Source: Stachybotrys elegans (Eukaryota > Ascomycota > Sordariomycetes > Hypocreales > Stachybotryaceae). Taken from it: 64,000 nucleotides of DNA. The position numbers and the translations under genes were made by a program. This document shows positions 1 through 12,100 of the stretch, in pieces. The notes under the pieces are model-generated. The model did no database searches, was not told the origin of the DNA, and worked only from the letters and a program-made list of their open reading frames with translations. The stretch lies in contig JAGPNK010000004.1 in NCBI GenBank assembly GCA_020746835.1, positions 1,426,001 to 1,490,000 on the forward strand. The letters run 5' to 3'. The first letter of the stretch is position 1, and each line of letters begins with the position of its first letter.

Positions 1-1501
1 GCTATCATAAGAATGGAAGCTGGAGGTGTCGAGTGTACACGATCTCTTGGGGCACATTGAATCTACGAGCACCGAAGGCAAGGGAGAGCTCTTGGGAGGT
101 TCTTGCAAACACTGGTGCACCGCTGGCCGCGCTGGACGAACCAACCAGGAAACAGACAATGTGGGATCTCCCGATCCTATGCCCCAACGGGATAGAAATC
201 AGTGGCTTCGACAAGAAAGATTACAGATTGTCAACTTGCCATTTCCTCCTTTCTACCGCTACTGCCACTTTCCCTGCGTGGCATGTGATCAGATCTAAGG
301 CTCCAGAAATCCATCCGCCAACCTCATAGCTACGCGATTCGACAGACGAGGCAATAAACATTCAAACTGTACAGTTCCTAGAGCAAGCCAACTACCAAGT
401 TATTATCATTCAATATCAGTCCCATGGCTCCATCGCAATAAGGCCTCCATATCACTCCTTTCATTATACAATATCAACGAAAGGGAGCGTGTTTCTGCGG
501 CGGGAAGGTTTGTGACATCAAGGTGAAGTCGTTTGTCCTCCTTTTGTATCAAAGAGGGTGCTCCTGGGAACAACAGGTTAAAATCAACACAAACCAAGAA
601 AAACCAAAGCAAGTTCAGGGGGAGTAAACAAAGTGGGTACGTATCCGAGTTGGCCATGCCTTTAGCACTGGCAAACACTGGCAGTACTGGTAATGGTTGC
701 GGCGTCGGCCCAGGAGCCTTGGGAGGGTCACTAGATATAATAGATGAGCAAGGTAAAGCCATAAGGAATTCTACATCAAGTGAATGCCCCCTCGGCGGTT
801 ATATGTTATCAGGAAATCACCAGTAGATTGGCAAGTAAGCATGGTTTGCAGTGTGTGTTGCAGTTCTAGTTACATGACGAGATTGCCAGCCGTAAGAGAA
901 ACACGTTGGAGTGACTTGGTCAAGTTCTGGGAGCCAGAAAAACATATTGGCTGCTTCTGGGATGTACTTAACGTTGGAACTTCGCAGCACCCACCTCCTC
1001 TCCAGGCCAACACCAACACCAGCAGCCAGAGCCGCTCTTGGTTGTAAACATAACCCCAAAAGCCTATCACGAGGTTACAGGCCTTTCCCTTTATCTGTTT
1101 ACTTGTGTGAGGAGCCAACCTGACCCAGCCTCGTTAACACCCTCCTGTTCACACTAGATCGATCGAAAGCACCACCGACCACCACCCATCATCTCACGGC
1201 ACAGAAGGCTCAAAGAAGCACAAGAATATAGGGGAGCCTAGGGAATAACTGTTCTGTGATCACCGCAATAATCGAGCTATACAGGGAAAAGAACACCAAG
1301 GTTTCCTGCCGCCAGACACCAAGCACACACGAAGACCAGCGTCACATACGAGAAACCCTCCAAAGAGCAGAAGCAGTTTGACATAGTTTCAAGTTGGTTT
1401 ACGAGAGACCTCGCTTTCGTTGAGAATTATATTAGGTCGCTGGTGTCCTCGATACAGATCACCTTCCTTACGATAACTTGACCCCGACACCAAGAGCCAA
1501 C
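1..1501. other. Left-edge non-coding stretch and leader of the ankyrin gene
   Basis: Open frames on both strands here are short, mutually overlapping and compositionally unremarkable. None has a recognisable domain, and none continues as a spliced gene from the left edge that I can follow. The last 300 bases or so, rich in CACC and AAG, are the likely promoter and 5' leader of the F-box/ankyrin gene that starts at 1502. Nothing else is supported. Confidence 0.5.
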
Positions 1502-2823
1502 ATGGAGCAGGATGCGTCACCGATGCTTTCATCCCTCATCTCGTATGCCATAAGCCCCAAGCATTGAATAACACCATATTGATAGATATCTGTTTTAGGG
1601 AGTCTCAGCATGACCCTGGCTCGACCGTCATTGCGAGCAAAGCACCCTTCCCAGCGGAACTGCTCCTCATGATCTTCCATAACGTCGACGACAAAGATCT
1701 CCTTTCGGTAGCCCTCTCCTCCAAAGCCGTGCATGACGAAGCCATAACCGTCCTATTCGAGCGAGACAGCCAGCGACCCCACACCGAGACGGGCGAACCA
1801 CCCAAGGTCCCCGTCTGGGCCGTATACAACGACATGATGCCGACCATGAAAAGGGCGCTGCTGCACGGCGGAGCAAAGGCCATCAACGAGCGAGGACACG
1901 CACGCCTTGGTAACCACACAGAGCCCTTCACTCCCTTGTGCTACGCGGCCTGGGTCGGCAAGATGGAGTTCGTCAAGCTGTTCCTTGAGCATGGAGCCCG
2001 CATCGAGGAAGCGGAGCACATCCCTACCACGGAGCTCATGACCATTCCTCTACTTGCTAGCGTGGAGATGACGGCTTTGGGCATGGCTCTCATGCAGGGA
2101 CACACGGAGACGGCCGAGCTTCTCCTCGCCAAAGGGGCCAGCGTCGAGGTGGGCTGGGAATATACCCAAGGCAACGTTACCTCGCTGGCCTACAATGCCC
2201 TACATGCCGCGGCGCTCCACGACAACGGCGATATGATCGAGAGGCTGGTGAGGGAGTTTGGATGCAGCGTCACGGACATCAGCACCACCTACCAAGGCCA
2301 CCTCCTCCCGATTCACTGGGCCATATTCACCGCCCAGGGTGCCGTCAACGTGCAGCGCCTCGTGTCCCTCGGCGCCGACGTCAACGCCAGAGTAGGCGTG
2401 TTCGAGGACGGCACGCCGCTCCACTGGGCCATCCACGGCATCCCCATGTTCCGGAACGACAACACCACCAGGGCCACGGCGGCGGCCCTGCTCGCCGCGG
2501 GCGCCGACATCAACGCCCTCGACCGGCAGCGCAACTCGCCCCTCTCCATGGCCGTGTACCTTTTCCAGGGCCCCATTGTGAGCTTCCTGCTCAACTGGGG
2601 CGCAGACGTCCACGCCGGCCACGACGAGACGCTGGTGCGGGCCATGGAGCTGATCCCGCGGTACCCCGTGGAGCGCGAGGTGAGGCGGTGCTTCCGCCTG
2701 ATGCTGGGCGCCGGGGCGGCACTCCCGGAACAGGCCGTGGAGATGGCCTGGGAGATGGGCGACGACGAAGACTTCTCGGAGATGCTTCTCGCGTACTACT
2801 CCCCGCAGGAGGGAGATGAATGA
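1502..2823 (+). CDS. F-box-like / ankyrin-repeat protein
   Basis: Predicted 421 aa in two exons (1502-1542, 1599-2823). The 56-bp intron (GTATGC...TTTTAG) joins a short ATG exon to the main frame, which lacks an early ATG of its own, so I chose 1502. The N-terminus (about residues 25-65) has an F-box-like run beginning FPAELLLMIF, followed by LLSVALSS. From about residue 110 to 360 there are five or six ankyrin repeats, visible as TPLCYAAWVGKMEFVKLFLEHGA, TALGMALMQGHTETAELLLAKGA, PLHWAI and LGADVNA-type segments; the repeats are uneven and the last ones are weak. Family knowledge: such fungal proteins are usually thought to recruit substrates to SCF ubiquitin ligases through the F-box, with ankyrins binding the partner. 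The substrate is unknown. The gene stands alone, and the following gene on the same strand begins 1.4 kb downstream. Confidence 0.85.
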
Positions 2824-4237
2824 ATCCCAGAGATGGAGCTGAGTGGCCTCAGAAGAAGTGCGCTGGCGTTTGACGAGAGGAATCATCTGTACATTATACT
2901 ACATTAGGTCGCATAGGTCTCTGCGAATTGCTGTGCCGATAATCCGACGATACCACAATCTCCCTCCCCATGCCTTGTAGTCTCGCAAGCTGAAAGAAGA
3001 AGGCGACGGCCACGGCTGGGCATGCATGTCGATGACGGCCATGGCAAGAATTTGGGCCGAGTCCCGACACATTTCCCTGCGCGCCTTACCGTGTTCCCAT
3101 GATGGAGTAGAAGCCTCGACGCCGCACGACGGCGGACTTACACGCCCCTCGTCGGGCTGATTCGTCTCGGCTTCTCGCTGTCAGACGCGGAATTTCTTAG
3201 TTTGGCTGGACGCAAGCGGGGTATTTTCTCTTCTCCTTGTATCGGCATTGGATCGACATAGTAGAGGTAGGCAAAGGGCAGATGGTAGTTGGATAGATAA
3301 ACAACGGCCTTCCTATTATGGACAAACCTCGATGACGGCGCATGGGCGCGCAGCTACTAGTAGGTAGTTGTAGTAAATATCTCACGATAGAGACGCTAGT
3401 ATTACTATTATTACTGCCATTATTATTGCTACTATTACCATCGCTATTACTATTAAGTCTTCATCCGCCATGGACGACGGACAAGAGCCATGCGCCCTGC
3501 CCAGCAAACAACAATAGACTCGTCGACAAACAAACGCACCAACATGCCAACCCATGCTTTCTTTACCTCGCTTGTCAGCGTCAGACGGACGGAGAAATAC
3601 GCAGCTTTCGAATCGCAGCTCCAGGCTTGCCCGGTTTGGCAGGTTGATCGTTCCTCCACACGTCTTAATTCTTGGCCCAGGGATCCCGATAAAGAGCGTG
3701 TGGCCGTCGCTCGCTGTGACTGGCTGCCGGCCTCCACAGTTCCCGCATCCATGTGCTCCTCGTCCCGCCCCATCACCATCACCCTTCATCTGGAGAAGCA
3801 CCATCTACGAACCGGGGACCTACACGTGCGGCCTCCTCTGCCGTTGGCCTCAGCTCTCTCTCGGTCACCGCTTCGGGCGATCCCGCTCACGGCCATGACC
3901 ATGTCCATGACCAGCTACACAGAATTGTCCGCTTGGCCACGCGCGCCAAGCTGACCCTCGTTGCGCGAGGCTCCAAACCCCGTGGCTGGCTTTCGACGCT
4001 GGCGCCCAGCCTCCGTTCGTCCACAGCTACCACTTACGGCATTCTGATAAGACTTCGGCATCCACCGACGACGCCTAGTGAAACATGTCCGGCAGAGTTG
4101 TGCCGTCGAGTATAAGACCTCCCCAGGTCCCCCGTGGCTCCCGTCGATATGGACCACCATCCTCCTCATCGGCCCCTTCCGCCTCCTCCAGCCCGCCATA
4201 GTCCTCGTCTGCTACACGCCTGCCCCTCCAGCCCACC
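2824..4237. other. Intergenic, no supported gene
   Basis: Several open frames of 60-154 codons overlap between 3340 and 4200 on both strands, but they conflict with each other, have no recognisable domain and no good splice partners. The last few hundred bases, rich in C and T, are the probable promoter and leader of the secreted protein gene starting at 4238. Confidence 0.5.
3400..3456. repeat. Imperfect ATT/ACT trinucleotide microsatellite
   Basis: A run of about 55 bases is built almost entirely from imperfect TAT, TAC and ATT triplets (ctagtattactattattactgcc and onward). It lies in the intergenic stretch, so it is a simple-sequence length-variable locus rather than a coding repeat. Confidence 0.7.
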
Positions 4238-5018
4238 ATGAAGTTCTCCATTGCTGCTCTCATCTCCGCCGCTGCGGTAGCTCTGGCTGCTCCGGCCCCC
4301 GTCCCAGTAAGACATCCATCTCCCCATGATCCATCTCAATTAAAAAGACTGACACAATCTCCCAACAGCCCGGCATTCCTTCTGGCTCTACTGCCCGAAC
4401 TCTGCTTGGACGCCTCACCACCTCCCCATGGAGGGATACCACTACCTACAACCGTGACCTGTTCCCTCACTGGTCCACCATCACGGGTAACTGCAACGGC
4501 CGGTACGTAAAACACCCACACGTCAAACATACCAGCTTGCTGATGGTTGGAACAGAGAATATGTTCTGCAGCGTGACGGCACCAATGTTCAAGTCGACGG
4601 CAGCTGTGCCGCCATCTCTGGACGTTGGTACAGTCCTTACGATGGTGCCACCTGGACTGCTGCTAGCGACGTCGACATTGACCACATGGTTCCCCTGAGG
4701 AACGCCTGGATTGTACGTGCTGCCGTCCCCTTGCAGATAGGTTTGAGTAGCTAACCCTTTGTACAGTCGGGAGCCTCCCAGTGGACCACTGCCCGCCGCC
4801 AATCCTTTGCCAACGACATCAACGGTCCCCAGCTGTGGGCTGTTACGGACAATGTCAACCAAGCCAAGAGCGACCGGAGCCCCGATTCGTGGAGGCCTCC
4901 CCTGACCAGCTTCTACTGCACCTACGCCTCCTCGTGGATTCAGGTCAAGAGCACATGGGGCCTGACTGTCACCAGCGCCGAGCGTACAGCACTATCTGAC
5001 ATGCTCAACTACTGCTAA
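4238..5018 (+). CDS. Secreted HNH-type (GmrSD-C/DUF1524-like) nuclease family protein
   Basis: Predicted 203 aa from four exons: 4238-4306, 4369-4502, 4556-4712, 4767-5018. All three introns are GT-AG and keep phase. The start codon opens a typical signal peptide (MKFSIAALISAAAVALAAPAP), with likely cleavage near residue 18-20. The mature protein has the motif D-x-D-H-M-V-P-L around residue 110, followed by NAW, then an N-x-x-K-S/D-rich segment (NVNQAKSDRSPDSWRPP). This is the arrangement of the HNH-like metal site of secreted DUF1524/GmrSD C-terminal-type nucleases; the His is the expected general base. Mature-region Cys (in NCNG, GSCA, FYCT and the final NYC) could form disulfides, fitting an extracellular protein. 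Likely role (inference): secreted nuclease for nutrient scavenging or interaction with other organisms. Neighbouring genes give no pathway context. Confidence 0.85.
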
Positions 5019-6085
5019 GGGTAGAAGGAGGAGAAGGATGGGATGCTGGATGGTTTGACCATGATTGGAGGATTTATCTAGGTCTTCACTGCTTTCAGGA
5101 ATCAATCATAGTTCAAAGTTTATCTCCCGTGTTGCATCCTCCCAGGGCTGGACTGGACACCCCTTAGCAGACACCGAGATTCCCTGATACCATGTTGCAC
5201 GTAGGGAATATGAGCTATTGAGTTGTATCGCGCAGTGTTATATCGTATCGTGGCATGTGCAGCGGCTTGTAAGTTGGGTCGCGTCTCCCACACAAGGCCT
5301 CTCGACTGCAGCCCCCATACTTGGCGTAGATGTCTTCTTCCCTCTTCATCTTCTATAAAGCAAGTAAAAGGGTCAGCTTTAGTCTTGTGCAATGGGCTTG
5401 CGTGCGAATACTGCTCTGCATCCCGGCAGTTCCCCCTGAATCCGGCTGGACACCTATTTTCTTCGCCGCACCGTTGTCGATATGCTTCTTGAAACAAGAT
5501 GCAAACATTTCAGATGCATTCAAGCCACTGCAAGGTAAATGTTCTAGTGAGCGGTTGAGCTCAGGGAGAGTTAGCTGGTCTCCAGGAACAGCACGCACGA
5601 AATCAAACTGTGCCGCCCCCTTCCTCCGTGACCTTTCCCAGCAAGAGAATTTGGTACCCACCGATGCATACGACTGCAACGAGTATTACAGGGTCTGTTG
5701 AAGCTTCTGAATATCCTTGGTCTTTTGGAATAAATCAAAAGAGTCGGTGTTGTGGTGTGCAGGTCAGTAACTTGTAACGTGTGGGTTACAGGCGAGGCCA
5801 AGGGCCGCCGTTCGCTTCTGCCAGCTGCCCTCAACAACCTTAGTCACGCGTACAATCACACACAACATATGTCCTGTACCGCTGCCTAGAACTTCTCTTC
5901 TTCCCTCCATCTGCCCATAGCTCATCTTCGAGTTTCTTCGGTTTCCTTCTCCAACCTGCATCGTGAGAAGCACCACAAGCCCCCAACACTCCAAGCCCCT
6001 TTATCATCCCCCCAACAACTCACTTTATTCTGTTCTTTCACAGATCCCAAACTCTAGTGTTTGCCATCTGCAACACACGCTCGCC
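5019..6085. other. Intergenic, no supported gene
   Basis: No frame with recognisable domains or consistent splice sites. The stretch holds the 3' region of the secreted nuclease-like gene and the presumed promoter and CT-rich leader of the GH16-like gene. Confidence 0.5.
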
Positions 6086-7286
6086 ATGCGTATTATGCGA
6101 GCCATGTCCGCCTTCGCGGCGGTTACATCCTTCGCCCTCGGCTGGATTCACTACGCCGCCGGTTTCAGAGAGGGAACGAGCACTGTAACCCAATCGACTA
6201 CCCCGTGGCGTGAGTATTTATGTCTTGGTCAGCTCCCCCGCGACCTACCAACTAACATATTCTTCTAGCTATGAAGACTCTCCAGGCCTTTGGGAATCTT
6301 CCCAACTTTGATTTCACGACTCCGAGCCACTACACCACCTTCGATTACTATTGGGAGACTGATGACGAGTCTCTCAAGAACGTCGCCGTTGACGCTTATG
6401 GAAAGGGTCTCGTCCTATCCCTCAAGGCTCCTGAGCTCTACGTCGAATTCCCCAGTGCCCGCTGGCTCTTCTTTGGCAAGGCCAGCGTGGAAGTCATCTC
6501 TTCCAAGACACCCTGGATGACCACCATCTTCATGCTCCAGTCCCGCGGCGGATGGCTTCTCCGATGGGTGAGTCACTCCTTTCGGAGAGGCAAAGTAGGG
6601 CCCCATCTAATGTGCTTTAGGACATCCCAGGAGGCCACGGCACCAATGAGGCCACCGCGAGCGTCCAGTACGTTGGAGAGATTGTGTTCCTCAAGACGCA
6701 TAGCCTCTCCGAAGGTGTCTTTTACGACGAGAGCTGGCACGACGGCAACGAGACTTCTGTTTCTCATCAGTTCACCATCAGCTGGACTACAGACTGGATC
6801 CTCTTTGCCATGGATGGCGAAGTCAAGGAGACCATCCTCCGCACTGACATCGGCAAAGGCCCCTGGCCCGAGGTGCCCATGCGTGCCCTGCTAGTCATGC
6901 AGTCTGGCGGCAACGACCCTCCCCCCTTGTCAGTGACTTACTGGCAGAACTTTGAGTTTGAGGACTTCAAAGGCAACTGCCTGGACCACGGCTGGCCTCT
7001 CCAGTACAAGTATCGGGACGGAGCCGCGCGCCAGAAGGACGTCAACGTCGCTCAATGCTGGAACTGGCATGACTACACCTACCTCCCGCTGGGCGTGATG
7101 CCACAGTCAAAGGAGGAACTAGTTCTTCAGCCGCCAGACACTGTTGCGATGCACAAGGAGGCCAAACGGCTTGCTGACGAAGCCGATGATGCCGAAGAGG
7201 AATGGCACCGCAACCACCAGGGCAACCTGTGGACCGTCAACCGCGGCCGTGGCATGGGTGGAGGCCGCATGATTGCTCGGGGCTGA
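6086..7286 (+). CDS. Secreted GH16-like (Crh-type fold) protein with degenerate active site
   Basis: Predicted 362 aa from exons 6086-6209, 6269-6567 and 6621-7286. The introns keep phase; the first has a CTAAC branch site. Alternative ATGs at 6095 and 6104 are in frame, so the exact start is uncertain. The N-terminus resembles a signal peptide (AMSAFAAVTSFALG). Residues about 50-260 follow the beta-jelly-roll pattern of GH16 Crh-like cell-wall transglycosylases: FDFT near the start, FGKASVEVISSK (like YGRVEV), TIFMLQS, and later SHQFTISWTTDWILFAMDG. At the place of the catalytic E-I-D-x-E the sequence reads L-L-R-W-D (residues 138-142), so both glutamates and the central aspartate are lost. 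The C-terminus is charged and ends in a GRGMGGGR stretch, with no obvious GPI signal. It is probably a wall-associated binding or structural protein rather than an active enzyme (inference). The first exon is the least certain part of the model. Confidence 0.75.
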
Positions 7287-9178
7287 AGCAGGCACCAGGA
7301 CTGTCTTCTCTTCTAGAACCCATCTTCGATTGGTGTTTCATGGAGCAAGCTGGCAGTGAATGATGCTTTGGGGTGGAAACGAGAATGAAGTCAAGGTGCG
7401 AAATAACAAGGAATCAAATTTGCTCTGAAGGTTATGGCGTTGCTTGTGTTTCTTTCGAAGCACATTCTTTCAGCCTGGTATGTGAAGGGATGGTACAGCT
7501 ACGCATCAAAGACGCCTTTAGTGGTGAGAAAATTGAGTAGCTCAACCGCAACGCCTGACCAAGTAATATTTGTGCTTTCGAAGATCAGTGAATAAACCGG
7601 AACCTGCATGTCTAAGCATACCTACTCATGTTGGTATGTCGTTGGTTTAGTAATGCCATATTTCGGCACCGTCACTACGCAAGTACTCCCATTGTTTTCC
7701 CTTCTGTTATATTTGAAGGTACTAAATTGCTCGAGACTATCCCCACTGTCAGGTCGCCATGCTGCTCGCAACATCAAAACACAAACATCGCATTCAGAAA
7801 CATTACCGCCAGCCCACAAACCTCTCAAATATGCGTCTTATGTTCATCGATGGACGGAAGCCTCAGGTTTGCATTCATCCCAGCAGCCTTTACTCCACTC
7901 AGAACCAAGAAAAACCACCGGCTGAAGCCTTCAAGCGAGCTTTGTGTCCTGGGCTTTGCTGCGTTTTCGTTTGCGATTCCAATACATTACAAATAACAGA
8001 TATCTAGCAGATGCCTTCAAACCAGCCGATATCGTCGTGTTTCATTGCTGACCTGATACTCCCTGTAGACCCAAGTTGACTCCTCGTACTCGCACCTCCC
8101 GCCGACCTGATATTCGTCCGTTGAAGAGAAAGGCAGGCTATTTCAGCACGACCAAAGATACAAGACACATTAAGAGCATAGTATTCTGACTGAAAAGAAA
8201 TCGGATAATAGATGGGGTTATGATACCCGCTGGGCCGCCCTCAAGAACTTCGAACTCGATACGTTCCTGCGTCGACCAAGCCACTTCCTCCACAAGCAAC
8301 AGCCAAGCCGAGCGATCGAAGCTACAATAAATCACAAACATGGAGATAGAGGAACCAAGGGGATTGTGGTGGTGTCCCTCGGTCTTCTACCTCGCTGCCA
8401 GGCTACCTCAAGACCCAAGATCTGGGCCAGGGCAAAAAGGAATGCTAACCGGGGCACTTTCTTACGCCTTATACTATCTTTCTAGTCTGCAGGTTGTTGG
8501 CATATGATCCGTGGTATAACGAGATGGATTTGTTGATCAAACCATCCGGTTTGTCTCCATGCCGGCTCCAGACGTTTGGCACCACAAAGCCTCAGCAGAA
8601 CACACCAGAGCGTGAACCTCGTCCTCGTTATTTGCCTCTTGCTTTCCCTGCAGTAGAATGTACCGTCCTTGCAATGGAACTCTTCCACTGTTTAGCGCCT
8701 CATGTAGATATTTGGCAGAGGTCACGATGGCCACACGAACTACTCGAGCACCACCAAGTTACAAAGGATATACGACTTCACTTTAACTAGAAGCATCAAT
8801 TCAAGAGCCGAATCGCTTTTATTTATCCCAACCAGCTCGAACAGCAAGGGGAGATGGCTGTGGGTATCGAATGCAAAGGAAAAGACTGTAATCCGAACAA
8901 GTATTCACTAAACTACATGCTGGGGTCAAGACCCAAGACGTCCTCCTCCCAGGAAAAAAGAAGTAGCAAAGAAACAGGAGAAAGGAAAGGGCGGGACAAC
9001 GGTATGCAACCATCCGTATCAACTCCTCGTATGCATTTCGTGTCGTGTGTGCATCCAACGCCTAAAAGAAAACCTGTGTTTCGCCAACAGAATATGCCCA
9101 AAAGGGGCACCAGAAAGCCCAACTCGGGTATCAGAAACACGGAATGGTGGTTGTTTTGTTGTTCATTGATTTGTTGTT
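7287..9178. other. Intergenic between convergent GH16-like and Sec7 genes
   Basis: About 1.9 kb between two converging genes. Open frames at 7608-8007, 8494-8790 and 8854-9342 overlap on both strands, have no domain and no convincing splice structure. The right end is the 3' UTR side of the Sec7 gene. I see no RNA gene or transposon remnant. Confidence 0.45.
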
Positions 9179-12100
9179 TCAAGGGCGGAGCGTCTGATCT
9201 GCATCCTCCACATCGCTCGCTTCAATTTCGCCCTCGCTCAGCTCACCCCTGGCAGCTCGTCGGGCCAGGTCTCGCTCCTTGTAAACCTCCTGCTTCCTGG
9301 ATTCTGCCTGCTGCAAGCAATCCACGTAGGTCCTGTATTTGACACTCTCGCGCAGGAGGTAGGCGCTCTTGCGCTCCCAGTTGGACATGGCCTTGATGGC
9401 GTTGCTGCCACGGGGGGTGAACGCCAACAGCATCGGGCTGCGCAATCGGTTATGTGTTTGCAGATCCTCCTCGATGCCCTTGACGTAGTTGGAAAGCATA
9501 GTGAGCTGCTCAGCTTCGCTCAGAGTGCTTGCTCTCAAGCTCTGGGTCGGGGAGGTCCATTCGGCGATGTGAACTCGGTCTCCAGGGAGCTTGCCTCGCC
9601 CGCTGTTATTGGTGAAGCCACCAGGACCGTGGTCGAAGCTGAACGACCGCAGGCTGCCACTCTGGACGCTGGATCGGCGACCCGTGGCAGCGCTGCTTCC
9701 CGGTCGAGAGGCTCTACTGCTTGCCGTTTGCGCGGTGCTGTCATTGATGGCCGCAACCAGAGCGTTATTGACGATTGCGTCACTCCATCCGTACTCGATG
9801 TTGCTTATGCCACCAACCAGGGGATGTGTGCTGAGACGCGCGCTCCAGTAGTTGACGGTAGTGACGAACTCCTTGATGATCTCCGGTGTGCCCACTTGGA
9901 ACAGATGAACTGCTCCCGTCGGCAGGCTCAACGCCCAGACGTGGGGCCTGGTGCGAGAGTAGCCAGGAGACGGAAGCACCGAAGCAAGCGTCTGTCGTAG
10001 GTTGAACGTGCCAACACTAGTAGCGTTGTTCTGCCAGTTACCACCTCCCACGGGGGCATTCTCGCGCGCAGCATGCCTGGATCGGCTCTTTTGTCGAAGA
10101 GACTTGTTGGCATTGAAAGAGAACAAGTTCATCTGGCCCTTTTGAACAACAGCAAAGACTTCGGTCCAGTTTCGCTCCTTGGCCTTCTTGTCCACGCCAT
10201 CGAGGTGATGCTTGTGGATGACAATACCCTCCTTGATCCAAGGCGGGCCTGCGAGCTCGAGAGACTCATCCTCTAGAAGCTGGGTGCCGACTAGTTCTGT
10301 GCTAAGAACTGAACCGGCGGTGTCGATTGCGCTTGCATCTTCGTCACGGATGATAGCCTGGCTCAATGCATTCGCGAAACCAATTGACTTTTGGTAGTCT
10401 CTGGCCATGGCAGAAGCCAGTGAGTCCTGAGAGATGGAGGTCTGGGTGCGACCAAGAGAGTAGCGGCTCCAGGTAGCAGATGACAAGGCAGGGCTCCACA
10501 GCGAGTTCTCGTCGTCGAAGCTAGTATGGCTAGACGAGAAAGCCGTTCGGCCAATTCCGGGCCTAGACCTGCTCTTGGATGCCCAACGAGCCGTTGCGGT
10601 GCGGCTGTTGTCAGCAATGCGGCCACGAGAGGAGAGCTGGCTTTCCGACGGTGCTTTGCTAAGCACACTAGGCGTTCGCTTGAGCATACCCATCACGGAT
10701 AAGCTGCTCTGAGGCGTCTCGGGCGATTGGAGCTTCTCCGGGTCAGCACCGAACAGGGGAAGACGCTCATCTCTGATGGATGAGTAAATTCCCTTGAGGA
10801 CAAGCTCGATCTGATCCTCCCAAGCACGCCGAGTGCCGTGGAAAGGCGCCTTGACCAAAGGACCGCAGTCGTCGAGATCGGAGTCTTGGCGAGCAGGAGG
10901 GAGAAACGAGTTCCTGAAAGTACGTCTATCTGAGGCCGCGGATACAGGTGCAGGAGAAGCAGAGACCTGTTCGTTGCCGGCAGCGGAAGCCTTGTCGGAC
11001 AATATGGTAGGCCTGGTGAAAGCGTTGGGCACGGCTTCATCCAGGGCCTGTACGATGGTGGTCATGGTGTTCTTGACGAACTGACTTCGGGTCATCTTCT
11101 GATCAATGTCAGCCACATGCAGATCAGTATTGAGTAGCATGATGGAGTAGCAGATGGTGTGGATGACGTCTAGGTACAAGTCAGCATGCCTCACGTAAGA
11201 ATGTAAAGGGGGGCGAGATTAAGTGCTTACCGGAGGCTTCGAATCCATGGTTGGGGTTGCAGTCACACCAACGCTTGGAGAATGCCACCAAGATGCGATC
11301 AACCTGCTGCGTCTCAGCACGAAGCACCAGGCGCCCACAGACCTGTCGCAGGGCCTGTACGATGCTCTGGTTGGTGAAGTCGTAGAGTGCCATGTACGCC
11401 TGGAGGGTTCTCTGACGGACGGGTCCTTCTTCGCCCATCCACGACGCGGCCTTGTCCTTCTGAATAAAGTCTTCTTGACCATCGAAAATCTTCTGAGCCT
11501 TCTGCTGGTCATCTTCAGTTGGTTCACCAAGGACATAATCGGGCTCATCGAGGCTCTTTGACTCCTTGGCAGACATCTTGGGACTGTTCTCGGTCGCAGG
11601 TTCGATTCGCACGCTTGGAGGCCCGCTCGCAGCAGATTTGTAGTCGGTGGCTGTAGAAGCCGAAGTTGGGCTTGCTGCCCGAGCACCTTCGATGGGAAGA
11701 GCTAGGTTGGAGCGGCCCTGTTCGTCATCGGAATCCGGAGGGTCAATGCGGATCCTGTGTCTGGTAGAAGCTCGGATGGTATCGTCTTTGTTCTTTTCTT
11801 TGTTTTTGTCTCTGTTGAAACCGCCCATGCTGGTGTCGAGTGTAAGAGAAGGGCTTCTTGCTGAGTGAGACGGCTTCTGTTTCGCAACGACTACCAACTC
11901 CTCATTGTCACTGGCCCCATCAAGGTTTAGGAATGTGTCATTCTTAGGCTCGTTGGCCGGGGCCGATCTACCCGAAGCCGGCTTTGAGGGTGTGCTCTGC
12001 TGAATAAAGTCATCATCCGGCTCTGCCTCAACCGCTCTGATTCTAGCATTTGGGCTTGGCGCATAGTCGGGAGAGAATTCCCTCTTAAAAGCCTCTCGGT

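Noticed and set aside
2200..2886. 228-codon minus-strand frame over the ankyrin gene
   Set aside because: Antisense shadow in GC-rich coding sequence; His/Gly/Val-rich and without family resemblance.
3490..3954. 154-codon plus-strand frame upstream of the secreted nuclease-like gene
   Set aside because: Conflicts with other frames of similar quality, has no domain, and composition is that of intergenic sequence.
6165..6209. Alternative reading frame NEHCNPIDYPV in the first GH16-like exon
   Set aside because: It looks protein-like, but cannot be spliced in phase to exon 2 using the available acceptor, and has no start upstream.
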